Position numbers and translations under genes: made by a program. Below the pieces are notes generated by a model that was not told the DNA's origin, did not search any database, and worked only from the letters and a program-made list of their open reading frames with translations. 64,000 nt of DNA, from assembly GCF_000499205.1 (NCBI RefSeq), contig NZ_AWUK01000041.1:24205-88204 (forward strand), written 5' to 3'. This stretch comes from Paenibacillus sp. MAEPY2. GTDB taxonomy: Bacteria; Bacillota; Bacilli; Paenibacillales; Paenibacillaceae. Of this stretch, positions 36,050 through 44,774 are shown one piece after another. Position 1 is the stretch's first letter; each line of letters starts with the position of its first letter.

Positions 36050-36673
36050 TCACGCCTGAGTCTTATACCAAGCTGCCGCGGCTTCTGCCTCCGTACGGGT
36101 CAACTGGTGACCCTGACGCTCCCAGTGCATGTGCACATCGGCACCAGCACCGCTAAGCAGTGAGGCGAGTTCATCCGTTTCATGTTTTGGCACAATTGGA
36201 TCGTTCTCTCCTGCTCCGATAAACACAGGCAGCCCTTTCAGGTCCGGCAGTTCCAGACCGCGAAGCGGTACCATCGGATGGTGCAGAATCGCTCCTTTAA
36301 ATGCGTTAACCTGATGGAAGATCAGACTTGCAGCAATGTTAGCTCCGTTGGAATAACCCAGGGCATAGACATTCGCACGATCAAAGCCATACTCCACAGC
36401 AGCTGCATCCACAAAAGAACCCAATTCCGCTGTCCGTGCAATGAGATCCTCTTCGTCAAACACCCCTTCGGCCAAACGGCGGAAGAAACGGGGCATCCCG
36501 TTCTCAGATACGTTACCACGCACCCCCAGAATACCGGCTCCTGGCGCAATCATCTCGCCCAGACCTACCAGATCATTCTCCGTTCCACCTGTTCCGTGCA
36601 GCAACAACAGTGTAGGGGCATCCGGTTGTGCACCTGCTTTATATATATGTTTCATTGTATTGGTAGTAGTCAT
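36050..36673 (-). CDS. mhqD: MhqD-like carboxylesterase (alpha/beta hydrolase)
   Basis: 207 aa. LLLLHGTGGTENDL provides the oxyanion hole, GYSNGANIAASL the nucleophile elbow (about residue 102), and GENDPIVP and GHQLT the acid and His. It is similar to the B. subtilis hydrolase MhqD and overlaps an MhqO-like dioxygenase by four bases (ATGA). In B. subtilis mhq genes respond to quinones and catechols through MhqR. ATG 36673 has AAAGGAG upstream; the open frame continues to 36694. Confidence 0.82.
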   Translation of the reverse strand: MTTTNTMKHIYKAGAQPDAPTLLLLHGTGGTENDLVGLGEMIAPGAGILGVRGNVSENGMPRFFRRLAEGVFDEEDLIARTAELGSFVDAAAVEYGFDRANVYALGYSNGANIAASLIFHQVNAFKGAILHHPMVPLRGLELPDLKGLPVFIGAGENDPIVPKHETDELASLLSGAGADVHMHWERQGHQLTRTEAEAAAAWYKTQA

Positions 36674-37620
36674 GATTTGGACTCTCCTTTCCATTCACGT
36701 ACTTGAATAGGTGGCAGCAGCTGTTCAATCTGCTCGCGCTGTGGTTCATACCATTCAGGCAGCATCAGTTTCTCACCCATGCTCTCCTGCGGTTCATCCC
36801 GTGCAAATCCTGGAGGATCCGTAGCCAGTTCAAACAGTATACCTCCCGGTTCCCGGAAATAGACGGCGTTGAAGTACTGGCGGTCAATGACCGGCGTTGG
36901 ATGATATCCGGCTTTTTGAAGGTCCTGCTGCATTTGTTCGTGCTCGACGTAATCTTTGGCACGCCATGCAATATGGTGTACTGTACCAGCTCCGCCAATT
37001 CCCCGCTGAATTCCGGTGGATTGAATATCGATCAATTGACCGATGTCGCCAGTAGCCTGTAAACGAATGATTCCATCCTCTTCACCTACCTGCTCCAAAC
37101 CGAGCATCGTTTTCAGCACATCCGTTGTTTTGTCGGGTACATGGCTGAATAATACAGCACCACCAAAGCCTTTGATCGCATGCTCTGGCGTTACGCCATT
37201 GAATGACCACTGACTAGCCTGGCCTCCTTCACGCTCAACCAATTCGAGCAACAGACCGCCTTTATCGAAGAAGCGAATGTACTGCTCGCCAAATCTTGTT
37301 TTATTTTCAAATGGAATATCGAAGGATGTCAGACGTTCTTTCCAGAATGGCAGGCTTCCCACCGGAACTGCATATACGGTTACGCCCGTCTGTCCTGATC
37401 CAATTACACCTCTTCTGGCATTTTGCTGCGGGAAGAAAGTGATAATGGTACCCGGTGCCCCATCCTCATTGCCATAATACAGATGGTAAACATCCGGTGC
37501 ATCAAAGTTAATTGTTTTTTTCACCAATCTTAGTGCCAATACACCTGCGTAAAAATCAACATTTTTCTGTGCATCATCTACAAAAGCCGTAACGTGATGG
37601 ATTCCTGAAGTTCTGAACAT
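36670..37620 (-). CDS. mhqO: MhqO-like ring-cleaving dioxygenase (VOC family)
   Basis: 316 aa with two vicinal-oxygen-chelate modules. SGIHHVTAFVDD opens the first (metal His near residue 7), and GTVHHIAWRAKD opens the second (about 212), with a Glu ligand in FREPGGILFELATDPPGF. It is homologous to B. subtilis MhqO, implicated in breakdown of quinone-like compounds. ATG 37620 has AAGGGAG at 8 bases; a GTG three codons upstream lies too near it. First gene of a two-gene operon. Confidence 0.87.
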   Translation of the reverse strand: MFRTSGIHHVTAFVDDAQKNVDFYAGVLALRLVKKTINFDAPDVYHLYYGNEDGAPGTIITFFPQQNARRGVIGSGQTGVTVYAVPVGSLPFWKERLTSFDIPFENKTRFGEQYIRFFDKGGLLLELVEREGGQASQWSFNGVTPEHAIKGFGGAVLFSHVPDKTTDVLKTMLGLEQVGEEDGIIRLQATGDIGQLIDIQSTGIQRGIGGAGTVHHIAWRAKDYVEHEQMQQDLQKAGYHPTPVIDRQYFNAVYFREPGGILFELATDPPGFARDEPQESMGEKLMLPEWYEPQREQIEQLLPPIQVREWKGESKS

Positions 37621-37694
37621 ACTCTCCACTCCCTTGGTTTTATTAGTAGCATTGTTATATTTAGCAGTTTGTTATGCAGTGCTTTTTGTTATTT

Positions 37695-37710
37695 ATCTTT
37701 AAATTAAGAT
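37695..37710. promoter_or_regulatory. Candidate MhqR-like operator of mhqO-mhqD
   Basis: ATCTT-TAAATT-AAGAT, about 75 bases before the mhqO start. The 10-mer AAATTAAGAT recurs at 37763-37772. The known B. subtilis MhqR site has an ATCTCGAATTCGAGAT core; by eye 11 of 16 positions agree. Confidence 0.4.
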
Positions 37711-37823
37711 TCTTTAAATTTATATTAATCCATTCGTTCTCATTTTGCAAGCTTTTGTTTTAAAATTAAGATACTTAGGGTCGTTAACCTGCTGAAATGC
37801 AGCTTGAGTATAATGAAAAAGGA

Positions 37824-37856
37824 CAAAAAACAGGCCCCGATCACTCGGAAACCTGT
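37824..37856 (-). terminator. Terminator of the CNNM gene pair
   Basis: Outer stem ACAGG / CCTGT and inner CCGA / TCGG, then TTTTTTG on the minus strand, 64 bases after the stop. Confidence 0.75.
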
Positions 37857-37919
37857 CTTCCTTGAATCTTATTCCATTGCCGCCAAACAACATTGGCCCT
37901 TATTACTTCGCATGATGCT

Positions 37920-39002
37920 TTAGGTCAATTTTAATCGCTTAGGCGGTTGTACCAGATCTTTGCCATCATACTCATCCTTGATATCTCCAACAATTTCTTC
38001 AAGGATATCCTCCATCGTAACCAGACCAACCGTTGTCCCCTCCGCATTATGAACTGCAGCGATATGGGAACGACTTTGCTGCATCTGGATCAATACATCC
38101 TTAATTGGTGATAACTCCGAGAATTTCAACATGTCATGAACAAAGGTATCTATATTGAACGCCCGGCCAGCAGCAACACTCGTGAGCATCTCCTTCGTAT
38201 GAATAAATCCAACGAAGTGGTCCAGATTTCCTTTTTCGATCACTGGGAAACGTGTGTATTCATGCTGCTTCAGAACCTCAATCATACGATTCAGCGGCAT
38301 TTCTTTATCTAACGTAACAATTTTTTCTTTGCGGATCATAATCTCCTGAAGCAGACGCTCATCAAAAGCAAAAATGTTTTTGAGATAGTCCAGCTCCGTC
38401 TGATTGATCTCTCCACTTTCATAACTCTGCGCCATGATCAGCTTCAGTTCCTCTTCAGAGTGAACTGTATCGTGACCTGCTGGTTTTATACCAAATATGC
38501 CAAGCAGCAGACGTGCCGCCCCATTCAGTGCATAGATGAACGGATTCATGATCTTACCGAACCAATACAGCGGCGGTGCGAGCAACAGAGTCATTTTCTC
38601 TGCAAACTGGATCGCGAGCGTTTTCGGTGCCAATTCACCTATTACGACGTGCAGGAACGTGATGATCGCCAGAGCAATACCATACGATAGTACCGTAGAT
38701 AAAGCCGCTGGAACCTCAAGTCGTTCAAACAGCGGGTGAAGCATCTTCTCAACAGTAGGTTCACCCAGTGCACCCAATACCAGCGCCGTGATGGTGATAC
38801 CCAACTGACAGGCAGATAGATAATAATCCAGATTGTGAGCCACTTTTTTGGCCAATACCGCTTTTTTGTTGCCTTCCAGGATTAACTGATCTATTCGAGA
38901 CATCCGCACTTTCAGAATTGCAAATTCCGCTCCAACGAAAAAGGCGGTCAGACCGATAAATACGGCTACTAAAAATAAGTTTAAGGCTATTATTCCGTCC
39001 AA
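37920..39002 (-). CDS. CNNM/HlyC-CorC family membrane protein, lacking the C-terminal CorC_HlyC domain
   Basis: 360 aa. DUF21/CNNM membrane domain (about 1-190, four helices), then two CBS motifs (about 215-345, ending LVTMEDILEEIVGDIKDEYDG). It stops soon after the second CBS motif, without the CorC_HlyC domain present in its 445-aa neighbour. Family members are linked to Mg2+ or Co2+ export; the 'hemolysin' label is historical. The start is TTG 39002, with GAGGGA six bases before it. It lies 80 bases after the paralogue and is probably co-transcribed. Confidence 0.87.
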   Translation of the reverse strand: MDGIIALNLFLVAVFIGLTAFFVGAEFAILKVRMSRIDQLILEGNKKAVLAKKVAHNLDYYLSACQLGITITALVLGALGEPTVEKMLHPLFERLEVPAALSTVLSYGIALAIITFLHVVIGELAPKTLAIQFAEKMTLLLAPPLYWFGKIMNPFIYALNGAARLLLGIFGIKPAGHDTVHSEEELKLIMAQSYESGEINQTELDYLKNIFAFDERLLQEIMIRKEKIVTLDKEMPLNRMIEVLKQHEYTRFPVIEKGNLDHFVGFIHTKEMLTSVAAGRAFNIDTFVHDMLKFSELSPIKDVLIQMQQSRSHIAAVHNAEGTTVGLVTMEDILEEIVGDIKDEYDGKDLVQPPKRLKLT

Positions 39003-39033
39003 TGATTTCCCTCAAGTTGAGGGATTCACCTCC
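39003..39033 (-). promoter_or_regulatory. Hairpin leader of the first CNNM gene
   Basis: On the minus strand GGAGGTG (39027-39033) is followed by CCCTC-AACTT-GAGGG (39009-39023), and AAATCA precedes the TTG start. The 3' arm of the hairpin is the nearest ribosome-binding-like sequence. The same layout and length occur before the paralogue. Confidence 0.5.
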
Positions 39034-39082
39034 AAGTTGATCATTTATTTAAGTTAACACTAGTGATGCTCGGGTAATTAGA

Positions 39083-40420
39083 TTAGGCTAGGTCACTGGC
39101 AGATTCATTAACCTGTGCGGCATTTACACGTTCAAGCAGAACCTGCTTAATGTGAAAATTTTCTGCGTCCACAACGGTCCAGATGTAATCACCGTGTTCT
39201 ATCGTATCACCTTGTTCCACACCGACACCCTTCTGGAATTGAATCCACCCGGCCACGGTATCCATCTCTTCATTACCTTCAAACACAAGCCCAAACTGCC
39301 GCTCCAACTCATCCAGCAGCACCCGGCCGTTAATGAGATATTGGTTCTCTCCGGTTTCCTGAATGTCAGCAACTTCATCGGCATCGAACTCATCCCGAAT
39401 CTCGCCGACAAGCTCCTCCAGAATATCCTCCATTGTAATGATCCCCGAGGTACCTCCGTATTCATCCACGACCACGGCCATGTGCACACGTTCCTGCTGC
39501 ATCTTGATCATGGCATCCTGAATACTTGTAACTTCAGAAACGTAAGGAATTTCACGAACAAAATCGACAAGTTGGTGCTCCCTAAGGGCAACCATATCAG
39601 GCAAAATCTTTTTCACATTCACGACACCGACAATTCGGTCCTTATCCCCATCCTCAATGACGGGATAACGTGAATAATTATGCTCATCCAATATCGGGAT
39701 GATATCATCGTAAGTCATATTATGATTCAGTGTTACCAGTTCCGTCCTCGGAACCATGATGTCTTTGGCATCACGCTCATCGAACACAAATACATTTTCC
39801 AGATACGAAAGCTTGGTCTTGTTGTTCTCGTCCCCTTCATAACTCTGGTTCATGATGATTTTGATCTCATCCTCCGAGTATGCCTGCTCATGCCCGGCAG
39901 GCTTAACGCCAAAACCACGAAGAATAACGCGAGATGCACCATTCAGCGCCCAGATGAACGGGTACATTATTTTACCGAACCAGTACAATGGTGGCGAGAG
40001 CAGCAGCGTCAATTTTTCCGAAAATTGAATCGCCAGCGTTTTGGGAGCCATCTCACCAACAACAACGTGCAGGAACGTGACAAGTATGAACGCAATCGCA
40101 TAGGATGCGACGGATGATACGGAAGCCGATACGTTTAGATACTCAAATACCGGATATAGGAGCCTTTCAACAGTTGGCTTACCGAGTGCACCCAATCCCA
40201 GGGCAGTGACGGTAATACCGAGCTGACAGGCAGACAGATAATAATCGAGATCCGTGACTACTTTCTTGGCCAATATGGCCTTCTTATTGCCCTCGGCAAC
40301 AAGTTGATCCACTCTTGATGTACGGATCTTGACCACAGCGAACTCCGATGCAACGAAAAATGCGGTCAACGCAATCAAGATAATGAGTAATGCAATATTC
40401 AATACGGTAATTATGTCCAA
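39083..40420 (-). CDS. CNNM/HlyC-CorC family transporter, full length
   Basis: 445 aa. CNNM/DUF21 domain with four membrane helices (1-195), a CBS pair (about 215-340: VPRTELVTLNHNM, VVVDEYGGTSGIITMEDILE), and a C-terminal CorC_HlyC domain (about 350-430: YLINGRVLLDELERQFG). Probable divalent cation efflux or Mg2+ homeostasis protein. TTG 40420 is the start. It is closely similar to the downstream 360-aa gene (for example, SACQLGITVTALGLGALG matches SACQLGITITALVLGALG), so the pair is a tandem duplication. Confidence 0.9.
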   Translation of the reverse strand: MDIITVLNIALLIILIALTAFFVASEFAVVKIRTSRVDQLVAEGNKKAILAKKVVTDLDYYLSACQLGITVTALGLGALGKPTVERLLYPVFEYLNVSASVSSVASYAIAFILVTFLHVVVGEMAPKTLAIQFSEKLTLLLSPPLYWFGKIMYPFIWALNGASRVILRGFGVKPAGHEQAYSEDEIKIIMNQSYEGDENNKTKLSYLENVFVFDERDAKDIMVPRTELVTLNHNMTYDDIIPILDEHNYSRYPVIEDGDKDRIVGVVNVKKILPDMVALREHQLVDFVREIPYVSEVTSIQDAMIKMQQERVHMAVVVDEYGGTSGIITMEDILEELVGEIRDEFDADEVADIQETGENQYLINGRVLLDELERQFGLVFEGNEEMDTVAGWIQFQKGVGVEQGDTIEHGDYIWTVVDAENFHIKQVLLERVNAAQVNESASDLA

Positions 40421-40451
40421 TGATTTCCCCGCTTCTCAGGGATTCACCTCC
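40421..40451 (-). promoter_or_regulatory. Hairpin leader of the second CNNM gene
   Basis: GGAGGTG (40445-40451) on the minus strand, then CCC-TGAGAAGC-GGGG and AAATCA before the TTG start. It has the same length as the leader at 39003-39033; the outer parts are identical and the loop differs. Confidence 0.5.
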
Positions 40452-41013
40452 AGAGATAGTTACAGCGTGATCCGTTAATCTGGTTAACCATTCAACAGCT
40501 GATTGACGTTCAATACGGCGTATGCCTTATATGAAATCGATTAATGATAAAGTTTGTATATGTTATACTTTGACCTTGTAAAATAGCAAAACAGGAATTC
40601 AGGATGAAGTTAATCATTTACAGAAACTACTTCACTAAAACCAGGGTTCCCCCTCATGCTGTCGCTTGTTTCTCCGATTTACTCCACCAAAATTCTCCAT
40701 TTGGACAGTTTACAATATCGCCTTCCCAATAGATATCCACCTCCCCTCTCATTCATTCCTGTTTCAGAGAAGTATAACACGATCTGCACCAAACCATCTA
40801 GTTGCACGTCATGGTTTGAAGCACTACATATTGTATTGTTCACAAAATAGTCTTTCTGTATGAAGATTCATTCATTATTGTTAGACTAGACGGTTTTACA
40901 AAAATAATACCCTCTGCCAAAATTGCTCAAACAACTCAAAAGTCTCTTTCTCTTTCCTTGATCTGCGGTAAATAGAAACAGCTTTGCCACATAGTTATGT
41001 ATACGCAATAAAA

Positions 41014-41059
41014 GGCTCACAGGATGCAAACACCTTTTCAGGCGAGCATCTTACGAGCC
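41014..41059 (-). terminator. Terminator of the purine operon
   Basis: Nested stems GGCTC / GAGCC and GATGC / GCATC, followed by TTTTATTG on the minus strand, 14 bases after the purD stop. Confidence 0.75.
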
Positions 41060-41072
41060 CCTTGTTGTTGAT

Positions 41073-42344
41073 TTATTGGTTAACCAAAGCCTTGGCAGCA
41101 ATATCAGACCGCTGATGTTTGCCATCAAAGCGGATTCGGTCCGCTTGAGCATAAGCTTTGTTTCTTGCTTCGGCGATATCGGCTCCAAGACCTACCACAC
41201 CCAGGATACGTCCCCCATTGGTAAGCCATTCTCCGGATTCATTGCGCGCCGTACCCGCATGGAAGACTACCGCTTCATCGACTTGATCCAGCCCTTCAAT
41301 CGCTACGCCTTTCGCATAAGGACCCGGATATCCACCAGAAGCGAGCACAACACATACAGCAGCTTCTTCGCTCCATTCAATCTCGATATCCGCCAATTTC
41401 CCGTGCACGGTTGCCCAGAAAATGTCGAGTAGGTCACTCTTCAGACGTGGTAATACGACCTGAGTCTCGGGATCACCGAAACGGGCGTTGAATTCAATCG
41501 TTTTGGGTTTACCATCTGGTGAAATCATCAGCCCGGCAAACAACACACCCTGGAACGGACGTCCTTCGGATACCATCGCTTTGGCCGTTGGTTTGATAAT
41601 CGTCTCCACTGCTTCTTCAATGATGGATGCCGGGATGTGCGGCAGTGGCGAGTAGGTTCCCATTCCACCTGTGTTTGGCCCCTGATCGTTGTCAAATACC
41701 GGTTTGTGATCCTGTGCAGCTGCCATCGGACGAACGGTCTCTCCATCCACAAAAGCCAAAATCGACATTTCCTGACCTGCCAGGAATTCTTCGATGATGA
41801 CCTTGGCTCCTGCTTCTCCAAATACTTTATCCACCATAATGCTCCGGAGCGCCTGATTAGCCTCCTCACGGGAATAAGCTACTGTAACGCCTTTACCAGC
41901 TGCCAGTCCATCAGCCTTAATCACCACAGGAATGGCTTGCTCATTCAGATAAGCCTGCGCTTGCTCGTAATTGTCGAATTTCTCATAGGCTGCAGTGGGA
42001 ATATTGTATTTGTGCAGCAGGTCTTTCATAAATGTTTTGCTGCCCTCAATCTCTGCTGCATTACGGCGTGGTCCAAAGACTGGAATGCCTGTCTTGTCAA
42101 AAGCATCCACAATGCCGTCTGCAAGCGGATCATCCGGCCCAATAACAACCAAGCCCACATTAAGCTCCACAGCGAGCGCTGTCAGTTTATCAAATTCATT
42201 TACTGCAATCGGATGACACTCGGCGAGCTGTGCAATGCCTGCATTTCCCGGCGCACAGTGAATCTTGCCTGCCTTCGGGCTTTTCGCCAGTGCCCATATG
42301 ATTGCATGCTCCCGGCCACCGCCGCCCACTACCAGAATATCCAT
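41073..42344 (-). CDS. purD: Phosphoribosylamine-glycine ligase
   Basis: 423 aa ATP-grasp enzyme (GAR synthetase, step 2 of purine synthesis). It starts MDILVVGGGGREHAI; NKAY- and ADGLAAGKGV-type ATP-grasp segments follow (about residue 140), then GPNTGGMG and EFNARFGDPE. ATG 42344 has GGAGG 11 bases upstream; the open frame includes an earlier ATG at 42362 that precedes this ribosome binding site. Last gene of the pur operon. Confidence 0.96.
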   Translation of the reverse strand: MDILVVGGGGREHAIIWALAKSPKAGKIHCAPGNAGIAQLAECHPIAVNEFDKLTALAVELNVGLVVIGPDDPLADGIVDAFDKTGIPVFGPRRNAAEIEGSKTFMKDLLHKYNIPTAAYEKFDNYEQAQAYLNEQAIPVVIKADGLAAGKGVTVAYSREEANQALRSIMVDKVFGEAGAKVIIEEFLAGQEMSILAFVDGETVRPMAAAQDHKPVFDNDQGPNTGGMGTYSPLPHIPASIIEEAVETIIKPTAKAMVSEGRPFQGVLFAGLMISPDGKPKTIEFNARFGDPETQVVLPRLKSDLLDIFWATVHGKLADIEIEWSEEAAVCVVLASGGYPGPYAKGVAIEGLDQVDEAVVFHAGTARNESGEWLTNGGRILGVVGLGADIAEARNKAYAQADRIRFDGKHQRSDIAAKALVNQ

Positions 42345-42462
42345 TAGCGTTGTTCCCTCCATGAATTTCAGGATTTTTCATTTCCTCTTGGTAAAAAAGC
42401 TTCAAAAGACGATGAACAAGCCTATTCGCTTGTTCATCGTTTGGAAGCACTATAGTTGTCGT

Positions 42463-44010
42463 TTAATGTTTGAAGTGACGAACGCCGGTGAAGACCATTG
42501 CAATACCGTATTCATTAGCCACTTTGATGGACTCTTCGTCCTTGATGGAGCCACCTGGTTGAATCACTGCTGTAACTCCAGCTTTCGCTGCGAGCTCCAG
42601 TGTGTCGCCCATTGGGAAGAACGCATCAGATGCCAGAATGGCACCTTTGGCTTGATCGCCTGCTTGTTCAATCGCAATTTTGGCTGCACCGACACGATTC
42701 ATTTGACCTGCGCCCACACCAACAGTCATGTCGTTTGCCGCCAGAACGATCGCATTGGATTTCACATGCTTAACCACTTTCCAGCCAAACAATAGCTGTT
42801 TCAGTTCTTCTTCGGATGGTGCACGATCTGTTACTACCTTCAACTCGCTTGCTTCAATGGAATGCACATCGCTTTGCTGTACGATCATGCCGCCGTCGAT
42901 GGAAGTTACTACGAATTGGCTCTCCCGATTGCGGGCAGCGTTCAGTTCACCCGTTTTGAGCAAACGAATGTTTTTCTTTTTGGTGAGGATATCGAGTGCT
43001 TCTTGTGTAAAGTCAGGAGCCAGAACGATTTCCAGGAAAATCTCACTCAGTTTAGCCGCTGTATCGCTGTCGATAATGCGGTTGGCTGCCACGATTCCAC
43101 CAAAGATGGAGGTTGGATCAGCCGCATAAGCTTTGCCATAAGCTTCGTAGATGCTTTCGCCAATACCTACGCCGCAAGGATTCATATGTTTGACCGCCAC
43201 AACAGCTGGTTCTTCAAATTCCTTTACAATCTGCAAGGCTGCGTTCGCGTCGTTAATATTATTGTAAGACAACTCTTTACCGTGCAATTGCTCGGCTGTT
43301 GTCAACGTATCTTGGGCTGCCAGTGGTTTGCGGTAGAATGCCGCCTGCTGATGTGGATTTTCGCCATAACGCAAATCCTGGAGTTTTTCGTAAGTAACCG
43401 TCAGACGCTCTGGCAGCGGATCACCGTTCAGGTTGGAGAGATAGTCAGAAATAACTGCATCATAAGCCGCTGTATGACGGAACACTTTTGCCGCAAGCCG
43501 TTTGCGTGTTTCGAGTGAAGTGTCTCCACTGCTGCGAACTTCTTCAAGCACCTTGCCATAATCTGCTGTGTCAACAACGACACTAACAAAAGCATGGTTT
43601 TTGGCAGCAGAACGAAGCATGGTTGGACCACCGATATCGATGTTCTCGATCGCGTCTTCGTACGTTACATCCGGTTTGGCAATGGTATCTTGGAAGGGGT
43701 ACAGGTTTACGACAACGAGGTCGATATAATCCAATCCGTTCTCTTCCATCTGGCGCTTATGCTCTTCGCTGTCACGAACAGCCAGCAACCCACCATGAAC
43801 TGCTGGATGCAATGTTTTGACACGTCCGTCCATGATTTCCGGGAATCCGGTCACATCCGAAATTCCGATGACAGGTACGCCTTCCTTCGACAACAGACTG
43901 CTTGTACCTCCTGTCGAAATAATCTCCACACCCATTTGCGACAGCTCGCGGCAAAAATCCACGATGCCTGTTTTATCCCATACGCTGACCAGCGCTCTTT
44001 TGATACTCAC
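42463..44010 (-). CDS. purH: Bifunctional AICAR transformylase / IMP cyclohydrolase
   Basis: 515 aa; catalyses the last two steps to IMP. The N-terminal MGS-like cyclohydrolase domain begins RALVSVWDKTGIVDF (1-190); the transformylase domain follows (200-515), with KHMNPCGVG (about 265) and ASDAFFPMGDTLE. GTG 44010 is the start, preceded by GGAGG at 8 bases; the frame is open back to 44061. Confidence 0.96.
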   Translation of the reverse strand: MSIKRALVSVWDKTGIVDFCRELSQMGVEIISTGGTSSLLSKEGVPVIGISDVTGFPEIMDGRVKTLHPAVHGGLLAVRDSEEHKRQMEENGLDYIDLVVVNLYPFQDTIAKPDVTYEDAIENIDIGGPTMLRSAAKNHAFVSVVVDTADYGKVLEEVRSSGDTSLETRKRLAAKVFRHTAAYDAVISDYLSNLNGDPLPERLTVTYEKLQDLRYGENPHQQAAFYRKPLAAQDTLTTAEQLHGKELSYNNINDANAALQIVKEFEEPAVVAVKHMNPCGVGIGESIYEAYGKAYAADPTSIFGGIVAANRIIDSDTAAKLSEIFLEIVLAPDFTQEALDILTKKKNIRLLKTGELNAARNRESQFVVTSIDGGMIVQQSDVHSIEASELKVVTDRAPSEEELKQLLFGWKVVKHVKSNAIVLAANDMTVGVGAGQMNRVGAAKIAIEQAGDQAKGAILASDAFFPMGDTLELAAKAGVTAVIQPGGSIKDEESIKVANEYGIAMVFTGVRHFKH

Positions 44011-44156
44011 AATATGCTCCTCCTTTAATGTCCCATGGCTTCGCGTTTCATGGCGAAACACAACCGATTTATTTCCCGAGAAATATCACAAAATGCGTAC
44101 CAATTTTCGACGATCATACTTGTTTCAAACGACAGTTCCTGCCCGAATTTTCAGAG

Positions 44157-44774
44157 TCAGTCCGCTTTCTTTACAGTAACTTGGCGACCTTCGAGTTTAA
44201 CCACTCCCTGAGCAAACCAGGATACAACCTCAGGGTACAGCTGCTGTTCAGCAGCATGGATGGAGCGACTGACGGATTCAGCTGTATCCTCTGGCAAAAT
44301 CGGAACAGGCTGCTGGGCAATAATTGGCCCTGTATCCATGCCTCCATCCACAAAGTGCACGGTAACTCCGGTAATTTTAACGCCGTATTCCAGTGCCTGT
44401 CCTACTGCATCTTTGCCCGCAAACGCTGGCAACAAGGACGGATGAATGTTAATCAGCCGACCTGCATAGCTATCCACGACCACTGAAGTCAGCAATCTCA
44501 TGTAACCGGCAAGAACAACCAGATCAATGTTTTTGGATTCAAGCACTTCCACAATTTCAGCCTCGTAGGCTTCGCGGGAATCATAATTTTTGGGAGTAAA
44601 CAGATGGCATTCCACGCCTGCATCCTGCGCCCGCTGCACCACACGTGCAGCCGGCTTGTCACATACCAGCAGATCTATGGATGCACCCAGCCCTCCGTTC
44701 CGTGCTGCATCAACCAATGACTGAAAGTTCGAACCTTCACCAGAGGCAAATACAGCAATACGGTAGTTCGCCAT
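44157..44774 (-). CDS. purN: Phosphoribosylglycinamide formyltransferase
   Basis: 205 aa, formyl-tetrahydrofolate-dependent GAR transformylase. FASGEGSNFQSL opens the protein, VVLAGYMRLL follows (about 90), and the catalytic region INIHPSLLPAF contains the active-site Asn and His, with HFVDGGMDTG beyond. Its start overlaps the purM stop by one base (TAATG). Confidence 0.96.
   Translation of the reverse strand: MANYRIAVFASGEGSNFQSLVDAARNGGLGASIDLLVCDKPAARVVQRAQDAGVECHLFTPKNYDSREAYEAEIVEVLESKNIDLVVLAGYMRLLTSVVVDSYAGRLINIHPSLLPAFAGKDAVGQALEYGVKITGVTVHFVDGGMDTGPIIAQQPVPILPEDTAESVSRSIHAAEQQLYPEVVSWFAQGVVKLEGRQVTVKKAD

Larger units (their letters stand above)
40421..41072. other. Intergenic region between purD and the CNNM genes
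   Basis: About 650 AT-rich bases. It contains the CNNM leader, a possible minus-strand promoter (TTTACA, 16 bases, TATACA near 40560-40590) and the purD terminator. Short frames near 40660-40860 have no ribosome binding site. No known riboswitch was recognised. Confidence 0.55.

Noticed and set aside
35836..36156. 106-codon plus-strand frame over the Fur-like site
   Set aside because: It crosses the mhqD terminator and 3' end in antisense; its composition looks like a shadow.
37920..40420. 'Hemolysin' annotation of the CNNM/HlyC-CorC genes
   Set aside because: The label is historical; the domains indicate membrane cation-homeostasis proteins, not toxins.
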